From Mesorhizobium_B sp035998495 (GTDB taxonomy: Bacteria; Pseudomonadota; Alphaproteobacteria; Rhizobiales; Rhizobiaceae), in NCBI GenBank assembly GCA_035998495.1, contig DASYHP010000098.1, positions 52,988 through 116,987 on the forward strand: a stretch of 64,000 nt of DNA. The letters are read 5' to 3'. How positions within the stretch are numbered: position 1 is the stretch's first letter; each line of letters starts with the position of its first letter. Positions 8,090 to 16,324 of this stretch are shown in pieces. A program made the translations under genes and the position numbers. Under the pieces are notes generated by a model. That model had not been told where the DNA came from and did not search any database. It saw only the letters and a program-made list of their open reading frames with translations.

Positions 8090-9190
8090 ATGACCTCTCA
8101 TCTGTTCTCGCCCATCCGGCTCGCCGGCCTCGATTTTCCCAACCGCATCGCGGTCGCGCCCATGTGCCAGTATTCGGCCGATGACGGCTCGGCGACCGAC
8201 TGGCACGTCCAGCACTGGATGAATCTCGGCATGTCGGGGGCGGGCATGGTGACGGTGGAGATGACCGATGTCGAGCGCCGCGGCCGCATCACGCATGGCT
8301 GCCTGGGCCTTTATTCCGACGCCAACGAGGCGGCGGCCAAGCGCGCGCTCGACGCCGCCCGCCGCGTGGCCGTGCCCGGCGCGAAATGGGGCGTGCAACT
8401 GGCCCATGCCGGCCGCAAGGCGTCGTGCCGGAGGCCGTGGGAAGGCGGCGGGCCGCTTTTGCCCGGCGAAGACCCGTGGGAGGTGGCCGCACCCTCGGCC
8501 ATTCCCTTCGACGCGGGCTGGGCCGTGCCGCGGGCGCTGAGCGAGGAAGAGATCGGCGGCGTGATCGAGGCGTTCGGGCAGGCGGCGGCGCGCGCCGTCC
8601 GCGCGGGCTTCGACTTCATCGAGATCCACGGCGCGCATGGCTATCTGCTCGCCGAGTTCCTGTCGCCGCTGTCGAACCGACGCCAGGACCAGTGGGGCGG
8701 CAGCCTCGAAAACCGCATGCGGCTGATCGTGGCGGTGGCGCGCGCGATCCGGAAAACCGCGCCGGACCTGATGCTGGGCGCGCGTCTCTCCTGCACGGAA
8801 TGGGTGGAGGGCGGGTTCGAGCCGCACGAGGCGGTCGCGGTGGCAAGCGCGCTCAAGGCCGAGGGCGTCGCCTATATCTGCTGCTCGTCGGGCGGCAACG
8901 CCGCGCACCAGAAGGTGCCGACCGGGCCGGGCTACCAGGTCTTTCTGGCCGAAAAAGTCCGCCGCGAGGCCGGCATCGCCACCCGCGCGGTGGGCCTGAT
9001 CGATGATCCCCTTCAGGCGGAAGCCATCATCCGCGAAGCCAGGGCCGACATGGTGGCGCTCGCCCGCGCGTTCCTCGCCGACCCCCGCTGGCCCTGGCGC
9101 GCGGCCGCCGCGCTGGGCGCCGAGGTCAAGCCCGTCCCGCAATATGCGCGGGGCTTTCCGCTGGTGAAGGGCTGGGTCAAGGCGGCGTGA
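8090..9190 (+). CDS. NADH:flavin oxidoreductase, Old Yellow Enzyme family (YqjM-like)
   Basis: A 366-residue FMN-binding TIM barrel. It opens with L-F-S-P-I-R-L-A-G-L-D-F-P-N-R and has A-P-M-C-Q-Y-S-A-D-D-G, the short-form (YqjM/thermophilic) OYE signature with its redox-tuning Cys. The substrate-site His pair is in I-E-I-H-G-A-H-G-Y, and R-R-Q-D-Q-W-G-G-S-L-E-N-R is conserved. The ATG at 8090 is used because G-G-A-G lies just before it and homology starts there; an in-frame ATG at 8054 is the alternative. Family members reduce activated C=C bonds with NAD(P)H. It is separated from the preceding locus by a repeat, so co-regulation is uncertain. Confidence 0.93.
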   Translation: MTSHLFSPIRLAGLDFPNRIAVAPMCQYSADDGSATDWHVQHWMNLGMSGAGMVTVEMTDVERRGRITHGCLGLYSDANEAAAKRALDAARRVAVPGAKWGVQLAHAGRKASCRRPWEGGGPLLPGEDPWEVAAPSAIPFDAGWAVPRALSEEEIGGVIEAFGQAAARAVRAGFDFIEIHGAHGYLLAEFLSPLSNRRQDQWGGSLENRMRLIVAVARAIRKTAPDLMLGARLSCTEWVEGGFEPHEAVAVASALKAEGVAYICCSSGGNAAHQKVPTGPGYQVFLAEKVRREAGIATRAVGLIDDPLQAEAIIREARADMVALARAFLADPRWPWRAAAALGAEVKPVPQYARGFPLVKGWVKAA

Positions 9191-9305
9191 GGCGCGGGAT
9201 GCCGCCGAGCCGATAGCCAGACACAAACATGAGGTGCCTTCAACAGGTGCTTGAACAATTGCAGATTGCGTGATTCTCTCGCCTGTAGAGGTGGGAGGAG
9301 CCTGT

Positions 9306-10382
9306 ATGAGCATCGAGGAGAAGCTTCGCACTCTGTCAGAGCGGATCAAATCGCACTCAAGCGCCATGCTCACCGAAGAGGCGATGAAGACAGCTATCGT
9401 TTTGCCCTTCTTGGCCGCACTAGATTATGACGTTTTCAACCCAAACGAGGTGATACCCGAGTTCATCTCCGATGCTGTCGGGAAGAAGGGCGAAAAGGTC
9501 GATTACGCGATTAAAGTGGATGGCCAAATCAGGATACTGATTGAGTGCAAGCCAATTACCACTAACCTTGACAAAGTTCATCTTGCACAGCTTTACCGAT
9601 ATTTCTCGGTCACAGAAGCGCGCTTTGCAATTCTCACTAACGGCCGCACGTTTCATTTTCACAGCGACCTAGAAGCTCCCAATAAGCTTGACGACCGTCC
9701 TTTTCTGACCTTCGACCTGTCTGATCTGCAAGCGCCGCTGATTGCTGAAATCAAGAAGTTCGCTAAGGCTGAATTCAGCATTGACGGCATACTTCAAACA
9801 GCCAACCGTCTGAAATATACATCTGCCATCAAGAAGGAGATCAATAACCTTATCGAGAACCCGCCGGAGGACTTTGTCCGCTTGGTTGCAGGCAGCCTTG
9901 CGAATGGGCGGTTTACTGCTGCCGTTCGAGACCAATTCACGCCCATGGTGAAGGCAGCATTCCGAGAGATCATTCGCGACTCGGTTCAAAGTCGCCTATC
10001 CAGCGCGCTGGCCGACACCGCTGCAACTGACGCAGGCCCGGACGCTCCGCCCGCTGACGAGAATGAAGTTGTGACGACAGAGGAGGAGCGGGAAGGTTAC
10101 ATGATCGTGCGTGCCATCGTCCGCGACATCCTTAAACCGGCGCGGGTCGCAATGCGTGATCAGAAATCTTACTGCGCAATACTGGTTGACAATAACAACC
10201 GGCGGCCGCTGGCACGCCTTTGGCTGAACCGCGGCGTAAAGTATCTGGGCCTCTTCGATGCCGAAAAGAATGAGGAAAGGATACGGATCGACTCTCTTGA
10301 TGAGATTTACGATCACGCGGATCGGCTAAGGGAAACAGCGCGCCTTCATGCGGTTGCAAATGCTAGCGCCTCGGCGGCGTAG
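9306..10382 (+). CDS. Type I restriction HsdR N-terminal-like nuclease (COG4748-type), standalone
   Basis: A 358-residue protein whose first 120 residues look like the HSDR_N nuclease domain. The PD-(D/E)xK core reads V-D-Y-A-I (D66) and I-E-C-K (E80, K82), with an upstream T-E-E-A-M-K helix. The C-terminal part (about 270-340) is a second conserved domain of this family. The ATG at 9306 follows G-G-G-A-G-G-A-G. There is no helicase, methyltransferase or specificity gene nearby, so it is not a complete restriction system. Base composition is clearly lower in G+C than all neighbours, which suggests recent acquisition. It may be a defence or DNA-repair nuclease; the role is unknown. Confidence 0.8.
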   Translation: MSIEEKLRTLSERIKSHSSAMLTEEAMKTAIVLPFLAALDYDVFNPNEVIPEFISDAVGKKGEKVDYAIKVDGQIRILIECKPITTNLDKVHLAQLYRYFSVTEARFAILTNGRTFHFHSDLEAPNKLDDRPFLTFDLSDLQAPLIAEIKKFAKAEFSIDGILQTANRLKYTSAIKKEINNLIENPPEDFVRLVAGSLANGRFTAAVRDQFTPMVKAAFREIIRDSVQSRLSSALADTAATDAGPDAPPADENEVVTTEEEREGYMIVRAIVRDILKPARVAMRDQKSYCAILVDNNNRRPLARLWLNRGVKYLGLFDAEKNEERIRIDSLDEIYDHADRLRETARLHAVANASASAA

Positions 10383-10400
10383 CGACGCTTCTCAAGCCTC

Positions 10401-11480
10401 TCACCCCGCATGCGCCAGGCTCACGCCTGACCCGCGATCGAACAGCACCACCCTTTGCGGGTCCCAGGCGAAGCGCACGGCGTCCTCGATGGTGACTTGG
10501 GTTTGGGCCGGAACCGTGGCGCGGAGCGTCTGGTCGCCCACGCGCAGCGTGAGAATCTTCTCCACCCCGTGGTTCTCCACGTCATGCACGCGCGCCTCGA
10601 CTGGCGCGCCGCCGTCGAGCCTTATGTCCTCGGGGCGGATGCCGAAGGTCAGCGGCCGGCCCTCGGCGTTGCCGTTCGCCGCGCCGGCATAAGGCAGCTC
10701 GAAACTTTGGGGCGCGATCACCGCGCGGCCGCCCACCAGCCTTCCTTCGATCAGGTTCATGGGCGGCGAGCCCACGAAGCTCGCCACGAAGGTGTTGCGC
10801 GGGTTGTTGTAGATCTCGTGCGGGCGGCCGATCTGCACCACCTGGCCGCGGTTCAACACGCCCACCTTGTCGCCCATGGACATGGCCTCGATCTGGTCGT
10901 GGGTGACGAACACGAAGGTGGCGTTGAGCGCGCGCTGCAGGTCCTTCAACTCGGTGCGCAAGGACTCGCGCAGCTTGGCGTCGAGCGCCGACAAGGGCTC
11001 GTCCATCAGGAACACGCGGGGTTTCCGGACGATCGCGCGGCCGATCGAGACGCGTTGCATCTCGCCGCCCGACAGCCGGTCCACCTTGCGGTCGAGCAGG
11101 TGCTCGATGCGCAGCGTCTTGGCCGCGCGCGCCACGCGCCGCTCGATCTCGTCGGGCGCTTCGCGGCGCAGCTTGGATTTGAGCGGGAATTCGAGGTTCT
11201 GCCGCACCGTGTAGCGGGGGTAGAGCGAATATTGCTGGAGCACCAGCGCCACGTCGCGCTCGGCCGGGCCTTCGCTGGCCACGTCCGCGCCGTCGATGCG
11301 GATGGCGCCTTCGCTGGGCATTTCGAGGCCGGCGATCAGGCGCAGCGTGGTGGTCTTGCCCGCCCCCGTGGGGCCGAGCAGCACGAAGAACTCGCCGTCC
11401 GCGATGTCGAGATCGACGTTTCTCAGCGCGGCATGGTGGCCGAAGGTTTTGGTGACGTTCTGGAGCTGGATGCGGGCCAT
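10401..11480 (-). CDS. ABC transporter ATP-binding protein (MalK/UgpC type), second ATPase of the importer
   Basis: A 359-residue carbohydrate-importer ATPase. Walker A is G-P-T-G-A-G-K-T-T, the signature is L-S-G-G-E-M-Q-R, Walker B is V-F-L-M-D-E-P-L-S-A-L-D and the switch His is in V-T-H-D-Q. The C-terminal regulatory OB domain is present from about residue 240. It is the last gene of the leftward importer operon, separated from the other ATPase gene by a large inverted repeat. Importers with two different ATPases are known for rhizobial glycerol uptake (GlpS/GlpT), so a heterodimeric ATPase is likely. Confidence 0.95.
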   Translation of the reverse strand: MARIQLQNVTKTFGHHAALRNVDLDIADGEFFVLLGPTGAGKTTTLRLIAGLEMPSEGAIRIDGADVASEGPAERDVALVLQQYSLYPRYTVRQNLEFPLKSKLRREAPDEIERRVARAAKTLRIEHLLDRKVDRLSGGEMQRVSIGRAIVRKPRVFLMDEPLSALDAKLRESLRTELKDLQRALNATFVFVTHDQIEAMSMGDKVGVLNRGQVVQIGRPHEIYNNPRNTFVASFVGSPPMNLIEGRLVGGRAVIAPQSFELPYAGAANGNAEGRPLTFGIRPEDIRLDGGAPVEARVHDVENHGVEKILTLRVGDQTLRATVPAQTQVTIEDAVRFAWDPQRVVLFDRGSGVSLAHAG

Positions 11481-11543
11481 GGATCAAGCTGCCGTTCGAG
11501 GGCAGGTCGGGCGTGATGGGAGGTCACGCAGGGCGGGAGCAGA

Positions 11544-11687
11544 CCCCCCCTCCGTCTCGTCCCTGCGGGACGAGCCACCTCCCCCCCTTGCCGGGGTGGA
11601 GGATGGGCGCCAAGGCCGCAGAAGGCACCACCCATCCTCCACCCCGGCAAGGGGGGGAGGTGGCCGCGAAGCGGACGGAGGGGGGGG
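11544..11687. repeat. Long perfect inverted repeat between two ATPase genes
   Basis: The inner arms at 11575-11607 and 11631-11663 are perfect 33-base complements around a 23-base loop. They are extended by outer C-C-C-C-C-C-C-T-C-C-G-T-C / complement arms at 11544-11556 and 11674-11686. A small hairpin sits in the left flank. Part of the loop side (G-C-A-G-A-A-G-G-C-A-C-C-A-C-C) recurs inverted in the repeat at 17897-18050. On the leftward transcript it would form a very stable hairpin between the two ATPase cistrons and could lower expression of the distal one. Confidence 0.8.
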
Positions 11688-11728
11688 CTGCGTGACCTGA
11701 CGCAAGCGGCGTGTCGAGTGCCTTGTCC

Positions 11729-12838
11729 TCACAACCTGATCCCCAGCGAGCGCCCGGTGGCCGTGTCGAAGAGATGCGCCTGGGCGGGATCGACCCGCGC
11801 CCACACGCGCCCGCCGGTGTCGCGCACGAAGCCCGCGCGGGTGCGGGCGCGCAGCATCTCGGCGCCGAGCCGCAAGTCCACGATGTCCGACGAGCCGAGC
11901 GGCTCGATCAGATGCACCTCGGCGGGCACATAGCCCTCCTGCCGCTCGTGGGAAACGAACACGCCTTCAGGGCGGATGCCGAGCGCAAGACCTTCACGCG
12001 CGCCGCCATTCGCCGCGGCCTGGGCGACGATCGCCGAGGGGAACAGAAAAGCTTCCGGCGCGCCCTTCAGGCGGATTTCCGCGGCCCCGCCCGTCTCCGT
12101 GACGTCGGCCTCGGAAATGTTCATCACCGGCGAGCCCACGAAGCGCGCGACGAACATGTTGGCCGGCCGGGAATAGACGTCCGACGGCGAGCCCACCTGC
12201 TGGAGGACGCCGTCATGCATGATGACGACGCGGTCGGCCAGGCTCATCGCCTCGATCTGGTCGTGGGTCACGTAGATCGTGGTCGAGCCCTGCTTCAGGT
12301 GCAGCCGCTTGATCTCGGCCCGCATCTCCTCGCGCAGCTTGGCGTCGAGCGCGCCGATCGGCTCGTCCATCAGCATGGCCTTGGGCCGGCGCACCAGCGC
12401 GCGGCCGATGGCGACGCGCTGCATGTCGCCGCCCGACAGCGCGGATGGCCGCTTGTCGAGGAGGTTCGTGATCTGCAAGACGCCCGCCACGCGGCGGACC
12501 TCCGCGTCGAGCTCGGCTTTGCTGCGGCGCGTGGCGCGAAGCGGGAAGGCGATGTTCTCGTAGACCGTCATATGCGGGTAGAGCGAGAAGGACTGGAACA
12601 CGAAGGCGATGTCGCGGTCGCTCGCCTTGAGGTGCTGCACCGGCGCGCCGTCGATCAAAATGTCGCCGCCGTCGATGGTCTCGAGCCCCGCGATGGCGCG
12701 CAGCGTCGTGGTCTTGCCGCAGCCGGACTGGCCGAGCAGCACGATGAACTCGTTGTCGGCGATCGAGAGGTTCAGGTCACGCACGACCTGAACCTCGCCG
12801 AAGAACTTCTGCACGCCCCTGAGCTCGATCTGGGTCAT
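11729..12838 (-). CDS. ABC transporter ATP-binding protein (MalK/UgpC type), first ATPase of the importer
   Basis: A 369-residue ATPase with Walker A G-Q-S-G-C-G-K-T-T, signature L-S-G-G-D-M-Q-R and Walker B A-M-L-M-D-E-P. A TOBE-type C-terminal domain follows. The frame is open farther upstream, but homology begins at M-T-Q-I-E-L-R-G, and the ATG at 12838 overlaps the stop of the small membrane gene as A-T-G-A. This arrangement supports coupled translation. It pairs with the second ATPase downstream to energise the two permeases encoded upstream. Confidence 0.95.
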   Translation of the reverse strand: MTQIELRGVQKFFGEVQVVRDLNLSIADNEFIVLLGQSGCGKTTTLRAIAGLETIDGGDILIDGAPVQHLKASDRDIAFVFQSFSLYPHMTVYENIAFPLRATRRSKAELDAEVRRVAGVLQITNLLDKRPSALSGGDMQRVAIGRALVRRPKAMLMDEPIGALDAKLREEMRAEIKRLHLKQGSTTIYVTHDQIEAMSLADRVVIMHDGVLQQVGSPSDVYSRPANMFVARFVGSPVMNISEADVTETGGAAEIRLKGAPEAFLFPSAIVAQAAANGGAREGLALGIRPEGVFVSHERQEGYVPAEVHLIEPLGSSDIVDLRLGAEMLRARTRAGFVRDTGGRVWARVDPAQAHLFDTATGRSLGIRL

Positions 12839-13062
12839 GCATGCGCCCCCGGCTCGTCGCGCGCGTCCACCTCCTGCGGGCTCGGATGCTTGCCGACCCA
12901 GCCCGAGAGCATGAAGGCGACGAGGCCGACGATCACGATGGTGAGCCCGTAGCGGTGCAAGAACATGTTCCAGGGCTGGCATAAGGCGATGATGCCCAAG
13001 ACCATGGTGATCTCGGCGAAAGGCTGCACCCGTTGGGCCAGGAAGCCGCGAAAATCGCTCAT
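12835..13062 (-). CDS. Small two-helix membrane protein of the ABC importer operon
   Basis: A 75-residue protein with two hydrophobic segments, about residues 17-35 (I-T-M-V-L-G-I-I-A-L) and 38-58 (L-T-I-V-I-V-G-L-V-A-F-M-L), and a charged tail. It overlaps its neighbours by A-T-G-A at both ends, so it belongs to the operon. Rhizobial glycerol importers also contain a small membrane component (GlpU) between permease and other genes, and this protein may have the same accessory role. It does not obviously share that family's sequence. I do not recognise a named domain. Confidence 0.75.
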   Translation of the reverse strand: MSDFRGFLAQRVQPFAEITMVLGIIALCQPWNMFLHRYGLTIVIVGLVAFMLSGWVGKHPSPQEVDARDEPGAHA

Positions 13063-14018
13063 TTGCGGATCGCCCCGAAGGTCACGCCGCGCAGCAGGTG
13101 CTTGCGCAACAGGAAGGTGAAGATCGCCACGGGCAGCAGGAACAGGAAGGTGCCGGCCGCGATCACCGTCCAGTCGGGCAGGCCCGAGCCCACTTGGGAG
13201 GGGATGAAGGGCGGCGCGGTCTGGGCGCGGCGGTTGGTCATGATGAGGGCGAAGGCGTATTCGTTCCAGGCCGTGATGAAGCAGAACACGGCTGTCGCCG
13301 CGATGCCGGTGGCGGCCTCGGGCAGCACGATCTTGAAGAAGGCTTCCATGCGGGTGTAGCCGTCCACCAGGGCCGCCTCCTCATACTCCTTCGGGATCTC
13401 GTCGATGAAGCCCTTCATGAGCCACACCGAGAAGCTCAGGTTGAAGGCGGTATAGAGGATGATGAGGCCCCAATGCGTGTCGTTGAGGCCCACCGCCCGA
13501 TACATCAGGAACATGGGGATGGCGACTACCACGGGCGGCAGCATGCGTGTGGACAGGATGAAGAAGAGCAGGTCCGACTCGCCCTTCACCTTGAAGCGGG
13601 AAAAGCCGTAGGCCGTGAGCGTGCCCATGCCGACGGCGAGAACCGTCGAGGTGATGGCGACGATGAGGCTGTTGAGGAAGCGCGAAGGGTAGCCCGACCA
13701 GACGACCGCGCCGTCGCGGGTCTTCACCACCTTCTCGCCGCCGTCGAAGACGAGCCGCTCCCACCAGGGCGCGGCCGCGTATTCTTCCGCGCTGGGCGCC
13801 TCGCGGGTTTGCGAGCGCTTGGTGAAGAGTTTCACGAAGGGCGACACGTCCGGCTCGAACAGCACGGTCGGCGGAATCGTGGTCGCGAGGTTGCGCGGCT
13901 TGAAGGCCGTGGAGGTGATCCAATAAATCGGCGCGAGGAAGATCAGCGTCACGACGACGACGCCCGCGATCGCCAGCCGGTTGAGGTTCCGCTCGGTGGC
14001 GGTTTGGACGGCCGCCAT
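13059..14018 (-). CDS. Carbohydrate ABC transporter permease (MalG type)
   Basis: A 319-residue inner-membrane permease with about six transmembrane helices. The ATPase-contacting EAA loop reads E-E-A-A-L-V-D-G-Y-T-R-M-E-A-F-F. A soluble periplasmic insert of about 60 residues follows the first helix (from F-E-P-D-V-S-P-F to V-V-W-S-G-Y-P-S), longer than in classical MalG. It ends four bases into the small membrane gene and begins four bases after the preceding permease stop. Its partner is the MalF-type permease just upstream in the operon. Confidence 0.95.
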   Translation of the reverse strand: MAAVQTATERNLNRLAIAGVVVVTLIFLAPIYWITSTAFKPRNLATTIPPTVLFEPDVSPFVKLFTKRSQTREAPSAEEYAAAPWWERLVFDGGEKVVKTRDGAVVWSGYPSRFLNSLIVAITSTVLAVGMGTLTAYGFSRFKVKGESDLLFFILSTRMLPPVVVAIPMFLMYRAVGLNDTHWGLIILYTAFNLSFSVWLMKGFIDEIPKEYEEAALVDGYTRMEAFFKIVLPEAATGIAATAVFCFITAWNEYAFALIMTNRRAQTAPPFIPSQVGSGLPDWTVIAAGTFLFLLPVAIFTFLLRKHLLRGVTFGAIRK

Positions 14019-14022
14019 CGGC

Positions 14023-14931
14023 TCAGCGCTCCTTCACGCGGTTGAGGTATTTGACGTAGATGTTGGTGATGGCCAGAACCATGACGAGCACGATATAGGC
14101 CAGCGCGCAGGAGCGCCCGGTCTGCCATTCCTGGAAGGCCATCTTGTAGAGCCGGATGGAGATCACCTCGGCGGTGGGCTGGCTGGTCAGGATGTAGGCT
14201 AGGTCGAAGGTTTTGAAGGCCTCCATGGTGCGGAAGATGACCGCGATCATCAGGATCGGCGCGACCAGCGGCAGCGTGATGCGGAAGAAGGTGTAGAACG
14301 GCCCCGCCCGATCGATCGCCGCCGCCTCGTAAAGGTGCTTCGGGACCGCCGAGAGCCCGGCGAGCGACAAGAGCATCACGAAGGGCGACCACATCCAGAT
14401 GTCGGTCAGCGCCACCGCGTAGAGCGCCATGTCGGGGTCGGACAGCCACTCGAACTTTCCCAGGCCCAGCGCGTAATTGATGATGCCGAAGGACGGGTCA
14501 TAGAGGAGCTTCCAGAACAGGCCCACGACCGCCATCGACAGCATCATGGGCAAGAGAAGCAGCGTGGTGATGAAGCCCTTGTAGGGGATGTCGCGGTTGA
14601 GCAGCAGCGCCACCCCGAAGCCCACGAGAACCTGACCCGCGACCGACACGATCACGTATTTCGCGGTGATCGAGAAATTGTTCCAGATGAAAGGGTCGTT
14701 GAGCAGCTCGCGGTAGTTCTGCAGCCCGACGAAGGTGGCGGGCGCGTTCACCGACGCGCGAAAATCTGTGAAGGAGTAGCCCAGGCTGTAGATCAGCGGG
14801 AAGACGTTGAAGACGATCAGAAAGGCGATGGTGGGGATGATGAAGAGGTTGCGGATCGTCAGATCGCTCAGGCCGCGTCGGGCGGCGCGAGAACTGGGAT
14901 CGAGCCGGGTCATCGCAACGGTTGTCGCCAA
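14023..14931 (-). CDS. Carbohydrate ABC transporter permease (MalF type)
   Basis: A permease of about 300 residues with six predicted helices and an EAA loop (Y-E-A-A-A-I-D-R-A-G-P-F-Y-T-F-F). The start is uncertain. The only good Shine-Dalgarno, A-G-G-A-G-G at 14941-14946, is nine bases before an in-frame TTG at 14931. The first ATG is at 14913 (M-T-R-L-D-P-S-S), 27 bases from that site, and would give 296 residues. I chose the TTG on ribosome-site spacing. The frame is also open farther upstream, into the hairpin region, which is not protein-like. It forms the channel with the MalG-type partner. Confidence 0.93.
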   Translation of the reverse strand: MATTVAMTRLDPSSRAARRGLSDLTIRNLFIIPTIAFLIVFNVFPLIYSLGYSFTDFRASVNAPATFVGLQNYRELLNDPFIWNNFSITAKYVIVSVAGQVLVGFGVALLLNRDIPYKGFITTLLLLPMMLSMAVVGLFWKLLYDPSFGIINYALGLGKFEWLSDPDMALYAVALTDIWMWSPFVMLLSLAGLSAVPKHLYEAAAIDRAGPFYTFFRITLPLVAPILMIAVIFRTMEAFKTFDLAYILTSQPTAEVISIRLYKMAFQEWQTGRSCALAYIVLVMVLAITNIYVKYLNRVKER

Positions 14932-14968
14932 TGCCGTCGTCCTCCTAAAGGGCACGCTGAAACGAAAG

Positions 14969-14995
14969 GGGAGGGGGCCAGACAAGCCCCCTCCC
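14969..14995 (-). terminator. Intercistronic stem-loop after the binding-protein gene
   Basis: Perfect 10-base arms (14969-14978 and 14986-14995) enclose a 7-base loop, 13 bases after the binding-protein stop. On the leftward transcript the stem is followed by a moderately T-rich run. Such a hairpin probably attenuates read-through or protects the upstream message, favouring excess binding protein. Confidence 0.65.
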
Positions 14996-15007
14996 GCCGC
15001 TGAGTCC

Positions 15008-16324
15008 TTACTGAGCCTGGTTCCGGCCGTATTTCTGGAAGATCGCGTTCCAGTCGGCGGCGAGCGCGTCGAGCGCCTCCTTGGCCGTGCCCTGATCCGC
15101 CGTGATGAGCGGATAAAGGCGCTGGTTCATGGCGATGAGCAGCTCGGCATATTCCGGCGTCGCCCAGAAATCCTTCACCTTGAACATGGTCTGGTAGAAG
15201 GCCTCGTTGTAGGGCGTGGCGTTGCGGAACTCCGGCGACTCCAGGATCTTGGCGTGGGCCGTGTAGCCGCCGAGCTCCGCCCAGCGCTTCTGCACGTCCT
15301 CCCGGATGAACCATTCCAGGAATTTCATCGCCTCTTCCTGGTTCTCCGAATAGGAGACGATCGAGATGCCCTGGCCGCCCAATGAGGCGAACTGCTCGCC
15401 GGTCGGCCCGGCAGGGTTGGCGAAGAAGCCGGTGTTCTCGGCATGCGGGTTGCTGGCCGGATTGAGGAGGGCGGGGAAGAAGGCGAAGTAGTTCATGCTC
15501 ATCGCCGCCAAGCCCTCGGTGATGGCCTGGTTGTCTTCGGCGAAGAAGCTCTTGGCCCAGCCCGGCGGCGTGAACTTGTAAAGCTCCCGATAGGCTTCGA
15601 CGGCCTCGACGTTCTTGTCGGAATTCAGGATGCCGTCCACCTTGTAGGTCTGGTAGTCGCCGAGTTCGCCGCCCCAGGAGAAGATGGCGTTCTGCACCCC
15701 CATGACGAGCGCGTCATAGGAATTGTCGGTGTAGATGGCGATGCCGTAGCGGTTCTGGTCGGGACGGTGGAAGAACTCGGCGATGTCGCGAAGCTGCTTC
15801 CAGTCCTTCGGCACGTCGAGCGGATAGCCGTATTTGGCCTGGAAGGCTTCCTTTTCCGCCGGATCCTCGAACCAGTCCTTGCGGTAGCTCCAGCCCACCG
15901 CGTCGCCCTCGGCCGGCACCGACCAGTACTTGCCGGAGTTCGCGGGGTATTCGGCGTAGAACTTCACGGTCGCCGGCGCGAACACCTGCGCGAGGTTGTG
16001 CTTCTGGAAGAACTCGGTCAGGTCCACGTAGTGGCCGGCCTCCGACGCCGCGCCGATCCACTGGCTGTCGCCCACCACCATGTCATAGGCCGAGCCCTGG
16101 GCGTTGAACTCGGTAAAGGCCTTGGTCTGGAAGTCCGACCAGGGCGTGGTCTCCACCGTCACCGTGACCCCGCTTTCCGCCGAGTACTCGTTGACGAGCT
16201 CCTGCAGGTAGTTGGCCGGATCCCATTCGGCCCAGAAGATGGTCAGTTCCTGCGCGCCTGCCGAGGTGCTCCCGGCGAGCGTCAGGGCGAAGCCGGCCAA
16301 CAGGCCGGTCACTTTCCCACGCAT
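15008..16324 (-). CDS. Extracellular (periplasmic) sugar-binding protein of ABC importer
   Basis: A 438-residue family-1-type binding protein. The start M-R-G-K-V-T-G-L-L-A-G-F has a classical signal peptide ending near A-G-A-Q-E, and G-G-G-A-G-G-A precedes the ATG at 16324. The mature part begins L-T-I-F-W-A-E-W-D and ends in a helical lobe typical of carbohydrate binders. It is the first gene of the leftward importer operon and is divergent from the UPF0261 gene. The ligand cannot be read from sequence. By context it is the substrate of the locus, perhaps a sugar, sugar alcohol or sugar acid. Confidence 0.95.
   Translation of the reverse strand: MRGKVTGLLAGFALTLAGSTSAGAQELTIFWAEWDPANYLQELVNEYSAESGVTVTVETTPWSDFQTKAFTEFNAQGSAYDMVVGDSQWIGAASEAGHYVDLTEFFQKHNLAQVFAPATVKFYAEYPANSGKYWSVPAEGDAVGWSYRKDWFEDPAEKEAFQAKYGYPLDVPKDWKQLRDIAEFFHRPDQNRYGIAIYTDNSYDALVMGVQNAIFSWGGELGDYQTYKVDGILNSDKNVEAVEAYRELYKFTPPGWAKSFFAEDNQAITEGLAAMSMNYFAFFPALLNPASNPHAENTGFFANPAGPTGEQFASLGGQGISIVSYSENQEEAMKFLEWFIREDVQKRWAELGGYTAHAKILESPEFRNATPYNEAFYQTMFKVKDFWATPEYAELLIAMNQRLYPLITADQGTAKEALDALAADWNAIFQKYGRNQAQ

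Noticed and set aside
9191..10400. Complete type I restriction-modification system.
   Set aside because: Only the nuclease-type domain is present; hsdM, hsdS and the helicase part are missing on both sides.
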